Positions 21,808 through 35,600 of a stretch of DNA of 64,000 bases are shown piece after piece. Every line of letters begins with the position of its first letter. Position 1 is the first letter of the stretch. Source of the stretch: Golubevia sp. BC0850 (Eukaryota > Basidiomycota > Exobasidiomycetes > Golubeviales > Golubeviaceae); assembly GCA_012976225.1 (NCBI GenBank), contig JAAVVG010000005.1, positions 310,001-374,000 on the forward strand. The letters run 5' to 3'. A model generated the notes under the pieces. That model searched no databases. It had not been told where the DNA came from and saw nothing but the letters and a program-made list of their open reading frames with translations. The position numbers and the translations under genes were made by a program.

Positions 21808-24800
21808 ATGTCCAGGTTGCCTGGTAGTCCTTCTATCTCTTCTCCCTCTCAATCTCAGACAACTCAAGACGCAACTCAACCTCCTCAATCCACCTCCAAG
21901 CTCATTCCTTATCAACTAGAGCCACCAACATGGAGACCTCGATTACAAGAATCCTCGTCCTTGCTCGGTCCTCCAGACTTCTATCCACCTTACCCAGGCC
22001 AACCGGAGGATGACATGTCCGAACCCACAGTCAGAGCTGGCATCTCATCAAAACCTGTCGTTGGCAATGAGACTTTCTCAGCTCATGATATGATTTACGA
22101 TAGACTCAAATCTGGAGGAATCACTTCGCTTTTGGGAAATCTTTTCACCGAGATAGTGGCCAGGAAGGAGGAACTCAATTTCGATTCGATCCAATCCTTC
22201 GAACATCGTCTACCTCCAAGAGTGACTTTGAACGATTTCAAGCTGAACTCCTACATCAAAGACTTAGCAGATCCAACAGTCCCTCTCTACAAGCTATCCA
22301 AAAGTGTCCCTCATGGGTACAGAGGTGAAAAGATGTTGGACATGCTCTGGGGGACGACTTCTAATCAGTCTGGCCAAACGAAGCTCAGCGCTGCTATCAA
22401 TGCTCCCCGCCCGAGTGTAGAAATTCCTAGAGCTGTTTGGTTTATCAGAGTAGTAGGAGCTACAGAAATCGTGAGTCCACGGTGTTTGTTGTTTCCTACT
22501 CTTCGAACGAATCAGGCTGACCTTTCTCTGCCCTTTATCTCCTTTCGCAGCAATCCGCAAGATCACGACCCAACACGAACTACGCCTCCGAGTGGACCTC
22601 AGTGACAACCGGATGGCTCAGGAAACAGCTGAACGAGCTCACGCTCACTCCTTCGACCGTCTCTGGCTTGAATGCGGTTCACGGATCTCATCTACATCAG
22701 CCTCTATCCAAAGGACCTCCGACTCCTTCTCGAAGGACAGTCCAGTCGGGCGGCTACAACGCATTCTCTTCTTCTGCTTCGAGAGAGCCCAATCCTCTCC
22801 TGGATCCGGAAAGCGAGAAGCGTTGGCTAGCCAAGTGGAACTATTCTCTATCCCTGGTCAGAAACCTAATTCAAGAAGGATTGCTAGATCAGAAAATCTT
22901 TCTTCGGTGGTCTATCGAGATGTTGTCTACGGCCAACATATCTCAGCTTCCATTCGCTTTGAGTTTGGTCAAAGAGGACTCTCAAGTCTACTCTGCTTCT
23001 ACCATGCTTTCAAGATTGATGGCGGAGGGCGTATGCCTCAAGCTTCGAGATTTGGATAACGCTCAAGAGACAGAGGAGTTCGCTTCTCGACTCTACGCAG
23101 AATTGAGGGGCTTTCTTCAAGAGGTCTTTCGCTCCAACCCTGAAATCTTCATCAGTCCTAGACTCTGGAAGAAGCATCGTGAGAGGTTGGAATCGGTACT
23201 CGGGGAGGAAGAAAGTACTACTCTCAATCCGAAGAGACGCCAATCAGACTTGGAGATTGTCAAATCAAGGGTAGATTCTCTCCTCTTGGCGGATATCGAA
23301 GTGGTTCGGAACGCATCAGCGTGTTCGGAAGCTCGGACTCTCGAGGTAAGTAAAGTACCAGTTTTCTCGTCTAATTGGAAAAGTTTGACTTCCCCCCTTC
23401 CTTCACCTTCCTCTTCTTTTCAGATCCTGGACCAGATCTCCCCTTCTTCCGATCTATCGAACGTAGTCGCTGAGCTCTTCAGTGATAGCGAAGCTCCAAT
23501 CTACGACAAACTAGACTCGATCTTATCTTGGTCTTGCACCAATCTTCGATCCGGAATCCATCGCCCCTACGCTGCGGCTCGAATCTTCCAGATACTTCTA
23601 GAAAGACGTTCACTATTCCGGAGAGGCAAGAAGTCTGCTACTCTTGGATGTGATCCTCAGCAGATGCTCATGAGATGGCTCGGAGAGGTGGATACTGTGC
23701 TCTCCCCTGATAGCACAGAGCTCAACAATCAAAGGACGGCTCTACTGTCGACGCTGGAGTTCTCTTCGATCGTAATCCTAGTCGGAGAGCTGGTGAGACT
23801 AGGACTTTTCGCTTTTCCCAAGTACCTCCAACGTCTCTCTGCTCGCGGGCTGACCTCGGTCTCGGATACCAACTCTGGACGCTCTACCTCAACTCCAAAT
23901 CGAGCTCAGACCAGCACTGCCAATTCAACGCACACTAGACTTCTCCGCTCAATTCCAATCTATCAAACTCCAGCAGCCATCCAGACTCAGAGGAGATCAG
24001 CCATTTACGGACCGAGGTCGAAGGAGTCTTGGGAAGAGGCGACCGAGCGAAGAGCCATCAGGGAGCTACAAACCACGTTTACGTGGTTGTACAGCTGGGA
24101 AGCTAATCTAGAGGGGTCCTGCAATGCTCCTACAGATTCTACAATCCTCTCTAGGGACGCAATGGTGGCAGCTCTACCTCATCTCTGGTCTGGATCTCGA
24201 TTCATCCGAGTCAAAATCATCTCAGAGCAACTTCTCCCCTCAATACTAGCAAGACCTCATCTACTCAACTCATCTCGTCTGGCCCTTCTCATTTCGGTCA
24301 TAGTAGAAGCCGAAGATTTCTCCTCCCTTTCTGAGATGGTGCTCTCTTTGCTTCAAGTCCAGCTTGACCCGCTCTGCCTTTCCCTCCTGTGCTCTACCAT
24401 CCTAGAGCACTCGATGCTTTGGCTCTGCCTCGGATCATCTCCCCTTATGGCTGGATACCTCATGCAGCTCTATCAGCTATCTATCTCAACGGACAGTCCT
24501 CCAATTGAGGTCAGCAAAACTCTCACAGCAACTTTGAGAAACCTCGCCAAACTTGGATGGCTGGGAGAGGAGGAGAGAGAACAATCCGCCAAGAATCAAT
24601 CAATCACTCTGGAAGCTGAGCAGACGATCTATCATGGCGACTTGGGTCAGATCAGTGCTATGCTCAATCATCTTCTTTCCGACCCTCGAGGTTTTGACAA
24701 TATGATTCTCTCTCTGAAGCAGCAGGAATCCGTCACCTCCCCCCTGACGCAGGCTGTCTTCGAGACCACGCTCTCGATGGCAGAAACATCTGGAATTGGT

Positions 24801-27278
24801 TCGGACTACAGCTTGCTGCTTCGTCTTCTCGACTGGCTATGCCTGCAAACTCCATGCTCGCTGCAGAGTGGGTTGAAGAGATGGACCGAAAGGGAACTCA
24901 GCAAGGAAGAACTAGCCTCTCAAGCCGACACTTCGTCCTCTTCTGGTAGGGTCTGTGGCATACTTCTGGAGATGGTATGCAAAGGTCATCTATCATGTCA
25001 AGACATCATTCAAAACCTGGTGCAGCCATGTTTTGATCGATTTCTCGGCAACGTCGTTGGACTAGCTAAGTTCGCCTCTCCTCCTCGGCTTCTATTCACA
25101 AGTTTGGAGATGCTAAGAATCACGCTGGAAATCCGGTCCTCGACATCTGGGACGCTTTCTCTAGAACAGGAAATTCAACTCGGTGCCTCTAGAAGTCAAC
25201 TCTTGGTTCAAGATCAACGCCAGCAGATCATAGCTCATCTACTGATCAACCTCTCCGCCTTAGAGATCACCTCAAAAAAACCAGACTATTCTTCAGCTTC
25301 TCCAACGATACCAGCAGCAGCTTCAGAGCTACGCTTGGCTATCTGCTCGCTGCCTGGAATCAAAACTGCAGTCCTAGGGAATCTTTCCTCTCTAATCATG
25401 TGCTCCAGGAGTTCGGTCAAGGATCTTTGGGGAATGGATCTTCAAGCTCTGATGAACAAGGTCATTGGTTCTTTCGATCCTTCGAGTCTCCTCCTGCTGT
25501 CTACTCCAGAGCTTGACTCGGACAAGCTCCTGGGCAGACTACACCCTTGGAGGCAGAAACAGACTATCAGTGAAATCAACGTCATCTGTGAAAGAATTCA
25601 GTCAGTAGAGGCAAGCTCGGCCAACAAAGGGCTGGCTCAAATTAGCCAGATCGCAGAATTACTCTACAAGGTTCTCTTCGCCCTTCCTCAAGCAGCGAGT
25701 GCAAGTGGAGAAGAGTGCATCACGACGATCTCTGAAAAACTGGACGACGCCCTGGGGACTCAGCTCCTTCAAACTGCTTCTTCTCAAGTCCTGATCTTGA
25801 AACTGATGGAAGCCTCTCTCAAAGACTCGTTGGCTTCATTCGAGGCAGGAAGAGCTGCTCAACTCTCCTCAATCAGCCCAGCGGTCAGGATTCAAAGGTC
25901 TTCCACACTCCAGTCACTTCCAATCCAACCTTCAGAGACTGTGATGCTTACATTCAAGCACGTTTGTCAGTCTCTCTCCTCTGCTTCCCAGGATGTCCGA
26001 GAATCAAATTCTCCTCAGGGCAGCCAACAGGATTCCCTCGTTCTAGGGCTTCTCAGACTGCTGTCTTTACTTCTCAACTTGAACGTCAGCTGGCCCCAAA
26101 GCTGCAAGGACCTCTTTCCAACTTTGCTTCCTGCGTTGCTAGATTTAAGTCTCAAAGTCTCGAGGGATGAAGAAGATGGAAATTTGTTCGAAAAACTCCT
26201 GGATCTGATCGGGTTCACTCAAGAGGAGCTGCCTCCAGACATTCAAACAAATGTGGTCTCAACATTCACACTCTATTTGGAATCAAGGCTGGAAGACTCT
26301 CCGAATTCAAACATAGGCATCAAACAACCTGGAACTACAGTAGATCCCGGTCTGCCCCTTTCGAAATCCAATGCCAACAGGATCAGAAGCTTGGCTTTAC
26401 CTTTGGCTCAGAACACGATCTTCAGAGACCTCATTCTATCAAAATCTATGTGCTCAGCCTCTATCTCAGACTTCACCCCGGCTCCCAACAAGCCTTGGAA
26501 TTTATTGGAGTACGTCGAGATTCCAGCCAACTCGTCTCAGGTCGCCACTTCAACCTCAAATGGAATCTCAGCATCGTCTCCTCCATCGACAGGTCCCTAT
26601 GTCTCACTTCCAATCTCGAACAAGTCCTCTCTTTCTCTGACTTCCTTCTCCGCTCATGCTTCCAGAGACAACCCGCCTTCACCTCCACCTGAAGATCACG
26701 AGGTCGAACTTCTCTTGACTTCTTATCGTCACACTTCTCTCTCAACGCCACCTGCAAATGAAACAGAAGTGACTATGGAGAACTCCAATCTAAACAACCA
26801 ATTGCCAGTAGTTGATCCGAAGATAGGTTATCGATTCTTCGAAAGCGAGAGGAGCTATGGCAATTGGAAGGGTGGAGAGCCTATCTACGCTAGAGATTGG
26901 AGAAGAGGTCAAGTTGGAGCTGGGCATCAAGATGAAATAGAGGAGAGGATAAAACAAATCCGGGAGACGGAAGAAGAGGAGCAAAAGAAGAAGAAGAGAG
27001 CGGAGAACGAGAAAAGAGAGAAGGATAGAAGAGCAGCTTTGGCTGAAAAATCACAGAAATCGCATATCGCTCCTGCTCCTGCTCCATCCAAAGCAACAGG
27101 CGCCTCTAGACCGAAACCCAAGGCTTCAGCAGGAGCAAAAGCTGCTCAGAAATTGAAGGAGGAGGAGGAGGAGAGGCGTAAACAAGAAGGGATGGAGGTG
27201 GACGTCAATTCTCAGAACGGAAATGGGGGAGCTTTTAACAGCGGAAAGAAAAGGAAGTCGATGGACGACGAAGAGTAG
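21808..27278 (+). CDS. MED12: Mediator complex kinase-module subunit MED12 (SRB8)
   Basis: Exons 21808-22470, 22551-23345 and 23424-27278 give 1,770 residues. MED12 belongs to the CDK8 kinase module of Mediator in the nucleus, where it activates the kinase and regulates RNA polymerase II recruitment. The N-terminal MED12 domain is clear: FYPPYPGQPEDD, the FEHRLPPRVTLNDFK segment, KLSKSVPHGYRGE and RAVWFIRVVGATEIQS (split by intron 1). Most of the rest is helical-repeat-like. The last 130 residues are highly charged (Glu/Lys/Arg coiled coil), with Ala/Pro/Lys stretches and a KKRK basic motif near the end that could be a nuclear signal. Intron 2 (23346-23423, 78 nt) has no stop and a length divisible by three, so retention would only add 26 residues. 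Confidence 0.92.
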
Positions 27279-27528
27279 GCCTTAGAGAGGAACACATTCT
27301 CCAGGGTTTGATTGTAGAGGTTTCCTAAGCTCAATCTAATGTACTTTACTTCATTCAATAATTCGTTTTCACAGGGCTGCTGTGAGCATCGTCGAGCAGG
27401 CTGTCACAAAGTGCAAGAACAGGATGTACAATTTTTTTCAGCATTCAAGGAAATTTTGACAGTCGTGACAGGTTGATTAAGGTAACAAATTGAACGAAGA
27501 GAGGAGATTGGATTCCGTTTTCTCACAC

Positions 27529-28616
27529 CTAAGCGAAAACGCTCAAGTAAGATTCAGCAACGATACGAGCTCTGGCATTTAGACTCAATTTCATTTCACT
27601 GATTTCTTTGTCCACTTCCTCCATGAATCTTGATGAAGCGGAAAGAGGAGAGAAAGGAGGGAAGAGTTAGTTCGCAATGAATCAAAGATGCAGTAGAGAT
27701 CGAGAGATCGACCTGAGTGCTTACTGGATAATGAAGTCGACTAGCTTGTGCTTCAACATGGTCTCTGAGTGGAAGTTGGTTATTAGAAATGAGATGTCGT
27801 AGCCCTGTTTGGAAAGGTGAAAGAGAGGGAAGGATAAAGAGTAGAGACAAAAGAGAATATTAAAAGGTCAGCCCAAATTGTGCATGAGGGTAGTCAAGAA
27901 TATCTCTGTAGTAAGGAGAAGTTGTTGGTCTAGATAGTCAAGGGGAAATAGAGGTAGATCGAGCGCATGCATTCGGCCTCTCTACTCCTCTAATCGCCTT
28001 CCTTCTATCCTTCCTCGAGCTCTCTATTCGACTCCGTGATCCAGATGGTCTCGGTGGAGACTGAGAACATTCTGAACGCTATCTCTCTGACCTTCTACCC
28101 ACGCCATTCCCTGTATTGTGCGAACAGCATTGTCTGGCTCTTCCTCGATGAACTCACCTCTACGGGTTTCCTCCTGAGGATAACGAAACTCTCTGCCCTC
28201 TGCATCAAGAACCTGGTGAACTTGTGACTCAAGAGCCTCTCTATCTCATCCGCCTGTTTGATTCTGATGCTCAATCGAATTGAATTGACTGAAGGCTCGA
28301 TTAGAACTCTCTCGTTCTCGTTCCTCGAGATGATTAGAGGTTGGAGTAAGACTTCCTTTGAAGACCTGGCTTCCACTTCGGGTTCTGATAGAAGTCAGAT
28401 TGATACAATTCAGGATGAAAAGATTTGAAGTTGCTGTCAGTGGTCTGCTGTCGATAGGACAGGAAGGAAGGCAGAGACGGAGTTGGTGGGGGAAGAATGG
28501 GGTCGTTACTAACTGTTATGCCTCTCTACCACCTGACTTGAAAAATTCTCCAGAGTCATGGCAGCTGTGAGCGTACTCCTGACGCAAGAAAGGTATGGCT
28601 TCAAAGTGTTGGACAT
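27529..28616 (-). CDS. ARC19: Arp2/3 complex 20-kDa subunit (ARPC4)
   Basis: Exons 28616-28514, 28384-28158, 27804-27725 and 27628-27529 give 169 residues, one more than human ARPC4. It is a core scaffold of the Arp2/3 complex, which nucleates branched actin at endocytic patches. Sequence support is very strong: N-terminal [83 protein letters not shown] and a conserved final NARARIVAE. Each splice join restores a conserved run. It is convergent with MED12 across 250 bases and divergent from CHD1. Confidence 0.97.
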
Positions 28617-29631
28617 TGTTGATACGTTGATGGTTGTTTATAGCTGGAAGCATCGCTTGCTCCCTTCCTCCTCTTGACCACCACTGCTTTTCTCCCACCT
28701 TTTTCATCCTCTACATCCAAAGCTCTTGCTTCGGCCAATCTTCAACAGAATCCATCAAACCGTTCCATCTCGTCAAGTCAGCGACCTCAAACTCCGTCAC
28801 TTCAAGTCCTTTACAGCCACCACTCAGTTCCTCTCAGAAAATTGCTCCCCCTTTCCTTCCATCCAAGCCAATCAGCCTATCTCTTCAAGCAGAATTCATT
28901 CTATCGATCTCTTTCTTACGTCTCAACAATCCAACGACCAGTCTCTCCTATATGCTTCAATCATCTCCCTTCCTTCACTACTAGATTCCTTTGGCTTCAG
29001 GCCAGTCGCTCGCTCTTCAGTCAAACCTAGCTCTTCTGTAGCTTCATCCACAATCTGCGTTTGCACCTATCTGTTGTTGCTCTCCACAGGTGAGTCGCCT
29101 TAGGATTCTGGTATATACTTCTAGTCAATCCAAGGCTTGTAGCTGCGGCCAGTTCGCAGGCAAAGGCCTGCTCCAAAGGAGAAGCTGCGTTTGATAGCTG
29201 CTTTACTAGGTCCGCAACCTGTTCAGGGTCGAGCTGTCTATCAAGATGGATTGAGGTCTTGTTCATTCCATATATCTGCCAATCCCTCCTCAGTCAAAGT
29301 CCTCTTCTATCCCTTTTCAAAGCCAAGCTTTGCTCTATCTTTCTTCTGAATCCTCTAGATAGATCTCTTCACTCTTTGTACACTGTCCTTGTCTTCTGTC
29401 CTCTTATACACACTCTCTTCTGGAGACTTTTCTATTCAACAATGCTACTGAAACATTCGCTCGCCTGACTGAGAGAGAGACAACGCTGCTGGATCCGCTC
29501 CTGCCTCCAACCCACCCACCATCACCCCATTCCATCCACACTTCACGCTCTATCTTCCAGAAAAGAGAGGAGATCTTGAATCAAATCTTTGAATCGGACC
29601 TGATTCGCGGGTCAACAGAACAAGGGCAACC
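28617..29631. other. Long divergent intergenic region, ARPC4 to CHD1
   Basis: About 1.0 kb lies between the two divergent ATGs. It is open in several frames on the + strand at 28634-29103 because it is pyrimidine-rich and short of stops; those frames have no recognisable motif. On the minus strand an ATG at 29266 opens 79 codons to 29027 with ordinary amino-acid composition (MNKTSIHLDR start), but no family match and no clear splice partner. It could be a small unrecognised gene. Confidence 0.4.
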
Positions 29632-32600
29632 ATGCAAGGTGAGCTAACCTGAAGAAGAGGAAAGAGCGTCAAGTATCAGCAATCTTCCCCCCAATCTCTT
29701 TCTCTTGAAGCTAATCTGGATATTTTTACCTCGGATTTGTCTCTTTTTCCTCAATCCTTTCGTAGAACCCACTTCAATCGATTCTTCTCTGCCCCCACTT
29801 CCTTCTTTCCCTTCCTCAGCTGAGGCCCCATCCTCTATCCAACCCTCCATCTCGGCAGTAGAGACTGCTCCCCAGCTTTCAGAACTACCCAAACCAGGTT
29901 CAAACGGTTCAGTAATTCCAGATGCAGATGCTCAGCTAATAGCTCATGCTCCCAGCGGGTCAGAAGTAGCCATGACGGAGGGCCTGTCAGCTAGAAATGG
30001 AACTCAAGATCAAGACGCAGAAGGAGAGTCAGAAGAAGATCCCATGCCCAACACTATTCTTAGAAGAGGGTATCAATCCAATCCCAACTCCAACTCCAAT
30101 CAAGGTTCCTCAGCTGAACAGGTAGAGAAGTCTGGAAGTGGTTCAGCTAGTCACAGCGGCAGCTCGAGTGGGGAGGAAGAGGAGGATAGTGATGCTACCA
30201 AGAATGGAACGGCTTTGAACAATTCCAAAGCTATCAATAGGAGGAAAGGAATAGCTGAAGCCGAAGAGGATCCAGACTTGTATGGACTGAGAAGATCGGT
30301 GAGTCGTTGCACCTTCATGTCTTGCCACTGGGTTCGAAGGCTTGTGGAATGGAATTTGAAGGACGGAAATTGGAGGATACGATTGCTCTGATCATTGCTC
30401 TGATCTTTCAGAGTCAGTCGCTACTATGGGATAAAGTCTCTAAACCTTGAAATCTTCCCCTTCTACCACTCATTCCTTCCTCCGACAGGGTCGAGCTTCA
30501 AAGAAGATCGTGAGTTACTCGACAGAAGTCGTGGCCAGAAATGCTTTTCTAGACCTTGTAGGACAGTAGCTGACCAAAGTCTCATTCACTTTTTTCTGAT
30601 GCGCAGTACGCTGACACTTCGGAGGAGAGCGAGCTCGAACGGAGGCCAGCGAAAGCCTCAGGCAAGTCTAAGAAGGGAAAGGGAAGAGGTGAGTCTTCTC
30701 AGTAACATCTCTTGTGCTTTCTACTTCACACTACAAGCTGACTTCCACCCAACTCCACCTATCCGTGGCCCCTTTCGACAGCTTCGACCTCTTCTGCTGG
30801 CGTAGGAGTCTTTCGCTCCTCAGCCGGGGCGCAAAGCACTGACGAGGATTCTGATGACGAAGAGTTCGGCTCACGCAAGAAAGCTAACTCTGGAGCCTCT
30901 AAGCGTAGACCTGCCAAAGGGAAAGGGAAAGTTCGCGCCTCTTCTTCCAATGGCAGAGGTGGAATGTCCATCGAAGACTACGAAGCCAGTCGAATCTCTA
31001 GTAGGAATGGCAAGCGTCTTCCCAATTACAACGAGAACGACATGGTCTTAGATCTAGATGGAAGTGAAGATGACGAGGCTGATGATCCATTCGAAGACAA
31101 GAAGGATCTGAGAAGACAAATCAAACGAGAGAACACAGAAGGTGAGCGCTCTCGACCTTTCCTAAGCAGCTCAGTTTTGATCCCCTTGCTAATCACTTGT
31201 TTCTCATTCCTGCTCTCAGACGAAGACAACATCGAAGGTGTCTTTGGTCATGAACGCATGGCAGATCATGGTGAGTCTCTTCGATCGAACGAGAGGGCTT
31301 TGCTTTCAGATCTCTGACCTTTGGTCACATCTTTCCGTTCTCGCTCATCGCTTTTCTTCCAGTGGACGACCCGAAAGACATTCCTACTGTCAACCTCAAC
31401 TTCTTAGTCAAGTGGGGTACCTACTCTCATCTTCACGACACTTGGGAGAGCTACGACTTTCTCAAGCGATTCAAAGGTCTCAAGAGAGTCGACAACTACA
31501 TCAAGGCTGTGTGGAAACCTCAGAACGTTGTCCTCACCAACAAGAACACCTCTAGAGAAGACTTGGAGACCATGCAGATCGAGAGAGAAAGGAGGAAAGA
31601 AGTCGTCGAGAGCTTCAAGGATGTGGAGAGAATCATCGCTCAGAAGAATGCTCCTGCCAACAAGGATGTTCCTTATGGTCATCTGAGCTACTACTGCAAG
31701 TGGAGAGGTCTACCCTACTCTGACTGCACTTGGGAGGTGAGTAGTCTGTTGCTGCTCAGACGCTTTGATCGCATCTCGACTGGAACGAAGAGAAAATCAG
31801 CGCGCGCTCTCTGACGCTCTCTCCTCCTCCCTTCCCCTTTCACTGAACCTTTTCCAGTCGGATGAAACCATCGCCAAGATCGCTCAACCCGTCGTTGACT
31901 CGTATCTGAAGCGTACATCGTCAAGCGCGGTGCCTGCTCGAAGCGAAAACTACCCGAATGGCAGACCAGCTTACAAGCGCATGACGGAACAACCTCCCTA
32001 CATCAACGGAACTCTCAAGGACTTTCAGATGACAGGTCTCAATTGGCTCGCTTACATCTGGAGCAAGAAAGAGAACGGGATTCTAGCGGACGAGATGGGC
32101 TTGGGAAAGACCGTTCAGACGGTGGCCTTCTTGTCCTACTTGACGCACTCTCTTCATCAACATGGTCCTTTCCTGGTAGTGGTTCCTCTCTCGACTCTTC
32201 CTGCTTGGATCAAGATGTTCGAGGATTGGGCTCCTGATATGAACGTCGTTGCTTACATGGGCAACACTGCTAGTCGTCAAGTAATTCGAGACTACGAGTT
32301 CGGATCAGCCAAGAAGCTCAAGTTCAACGTTCTCGTCACTACCTATGAATTCATCTTGAAGGACAAGAACGATCTTTCACAGATCAAGTGGCAATTCTTA
32401 GCTGTCGACGAGGTGAGTATAGTCTTTGACGGACCCAGCTCAGAAAGTCAGTCGAGAATTACACTCAAATCGGAACTCCCTTTCCCCCTTTTTTTTCTTA
32501 TGATCTCCAGGCTCATCGTCTCAAGAACTCGGATTCTCAGCTTTACGATGCTTTGAAAGCTTTCTCTACTGCTGGAAAGCTCCTCATCACTGGAACGCCG

Positions 32601-35600
32601 CTCCAGAACAACGTCAAAGGTGAGCACACGAAACGAGGTGGATGTACGTTAGTGTTTCTTTGTTTCGCTAATACCCTAGCTCTCGTTTCGTCTCTTCTGC
32701 GCCTCTTCTCATCAGAACTCATCGCTCTGATGCACTTCCTTCGTCCGGACCAGTTCTCTCTCGACGTCGACGTCGACATCAACAATGTGGATCAAGCCAT
32801 GATCAAGGACCTTCACGAGAAGCTAGACAACGTGATGCTTCGGAGATTGAAGAAGGACGTCGTCAAGGAGATGCCAACCAAGTCCGAGAAGATCCTTCGA
32901 GTAGAGATGTCGGCGATGCAACAGAGAATGTACAAAGCCATCCTCACTCGAAACTACGGAGTTCTCAGCAGCTCTTCCACTGCTCAGTTCAGTCTCCTCA
33001 ACATCGCCATCGAACTCAAGAAGGCCTCAAATCATCCTTTCCTATTCCAAGGAACTGAAGTCATCTCCGAGAAGAAGGACGACCAGCTCAAAGGAATCGT
33101 CATGAACAGTGGAAAGATGGTCTTACTCGACAAGCTGCTAGCTCGTCTCAAGGCAGATGGACATCGAGTTCTCATCTTCAGTCAGATGGTGAGAATGCTC
33201 GATATTCTTTCCGATTACATGGCGATGAGAGGCTACATCCATCAACGTCTGGACGGAACCATCTCCTCAGACGTCAGAAGGAAGTCGATCGAGCATTTCA
33301 ACGCTGAAGGATCTCCAGACTTTGCCTTCCTCCTCTCCACTAGAGCTGGTGGTCTTGGTATCAATCTAGAGACAGCAGACACCGTCATCATCTTTGACAG
33401 TGACTGGAATCCTCAGAACGATCTTCAAGCCATGGCTCGTGCTCATCGTCTCAACTCCAAGTTCCACGTAAGCGTCTTCCGATTTCTCACTAAGGACACC
33501 GTCGAGGAAGACGTCTTGGAACGTGCCAAACGTAAGATGGTTCTAGAGTATGCTATCATCCATCAGATGGACACCTCTGGTACCAACTTCGCCTCCACCA
33601 AGTCTGGTGACAAGAAACAGAACTTCAGCAAGGAGGAACTAGGTGAGATCCTCAAGTTCGGAGCTCAGAACATGTTCAAAGCCGATACGGAGGACGGTCA
33701 ACAGAAGAAGTTGGATGAGATGGACTTGGACGAGATCCTCAGCCACGCTGAAGCTCACGACACCGAGATGGATCCAACCGGAAGTGCAGCTGGAGGAGCC
33801 GGGTTCCTTCAACAATTCGCTCAAGTTCAAGACTTCAAGGCCAACGACGTCACCTGGGAGGACATCATCCCGCTTGAGGATCGTCTGAAAGCTGAGGAAG
33901 AGGAACGTCAAAAAGCTGTCTTGGAAGCTGTCTCCTCTACGAGTCGTCGAAAGGCTGCAGTCGTGGCCGAAGGAGCCTACAACAGCGGCAGCAAGAAGCC
34001 TCAAGATGCTGGCGACGACTACAATTCGGATGGACATCAATCTGACTCCAAGAGCGTCGATGAGGCCGCTCCGAAGAAGCGTGGACCTCGCAAAACAGCT
34101 GAGGAGAAAGCTGTCTCTCTCAAGGATCGAGACCTCAGAGTTCTCTTCAGAGGGATTCAGCGATGGGGAGACATCCGTTATCGCTACGACTTCGTCACAA
34201 CCGAAGGAAAGCTCAAGGAGAAGAACAGAGCCATCCTCGTCACCATCTCTGACGAACTGATCAAGACTTGCGAGGAAGCTGTCGCAGAGGCTGCTGCTGC
34301 CAAGAAAGACGAAGACCTTCGTCAGAAAGCTGTCCTCGTCTCCTGTCGTGGAATCTCGACCATCAACGCCGACACAGTCTTGACTCGTCATCACGGTCTC
34401 CGAATCCTAGCCGAGAACCTAGATCGAATCAAGGACAATCGATCTGAACTCAGAAGATGGACCGTTCCTCTTGACTCTCTCAAGCCAACTCATGGCTGGG
34501 CTTCTCCTTGGTACGCTCAAGACGATGCCATGCTTTTGGTTGGAATTTGGAGATATGGATTCGGCGCCTGGGAGCAGATGGAAGCGGACGAAGAGCTTGG
34601 TCTCAAGAACAAGGTCTTCTTGGAAGAAGGAAAGAGGAAGCATATCGAAGCAGCCAAGGAGGCTGCGAAGGAGGGTGGTGAAGAAGGAGAAAAAGCGAAG
34701 GAGAAATCCAAGCTGATCCCCAACGCTATCCATCTCGTTAGAAGAGGAGACTATCTTCTCAATGCCTTGAGAGAACAAGGTGAGTTCAAACCTCGAGCGA
34801 TACGACGAGAGGATCTAAACCAAATTCTGACGACTGTCTTTTGTTTCTTCGACCATTCCCCTTCACTCTCTCGCAGATCAACTCCGTAGAGGTGGAAGGG
34901 AAGACAAGCCTCTCAAGAAGTCTCGCAAGCGCAGTAGCTCTCCCAAAGCCTCTCCTCGTCCTTCAGCTCGCGCATCAAGTGGAGCTATCGATAAGAAGCT
35001 TGACAAGAAGCAACGCTTGGATTCCTCCACTCCTAGGCCAGCTGCCGACGACTCAGACGACGAGAAATCTGCTTACGAAAGTATGGACGAAGCGGAATGC
35101 AAAGAACTACTACGTCCTTGCAAGAAACAGCTTCGACGTCTAAAGGAGTACGAGACTCTTCCCAAGGAAGAGAGGGTCGCAGCTCTCAAAGAGTGTCTCT
35201 CTGGAATCGGAGCTCAGATCGACAAAGTCGTCAAGGAGGACAAGAAGAATCTTCCAACTGACCAGAAAGAGAAGTGGTTGAAGCATCTCTGGACCTTTGC
35301 TACCTACTTCTGGCCAAACAAGAAAAAGGTGAAAGCTTCAAAGCTAAGGGCGATGCACGTCAAGATCTCTGCCTCCAACAGCTCTCCCATGCCTGCTACT
35401 ACTCAACTTCCTCCATCTTCAGCTGCTGGATCTTCTTCAAACGATGCCGCCCCTTCGAAACGTAAGCCATCTCAAGGCTTGGATGCTCCTATCCCAAAAA
35501 GGCCACGTCCTGAAGCCGATTCTGCCGCTTCTTCTTCTTCGCACTCACGTCACGTCGACGAGAAAGAGCATAGAAAAAATGAGTCCTACTCGATCCCAAG

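Noticed and set aside
28634-29103. Three overlapping + strand frames before CHD1
   Set aside because: Pyrimidine-rich tract poor in stops; frames overlap, lack motifs, and one begins with TTG rather than ATG.
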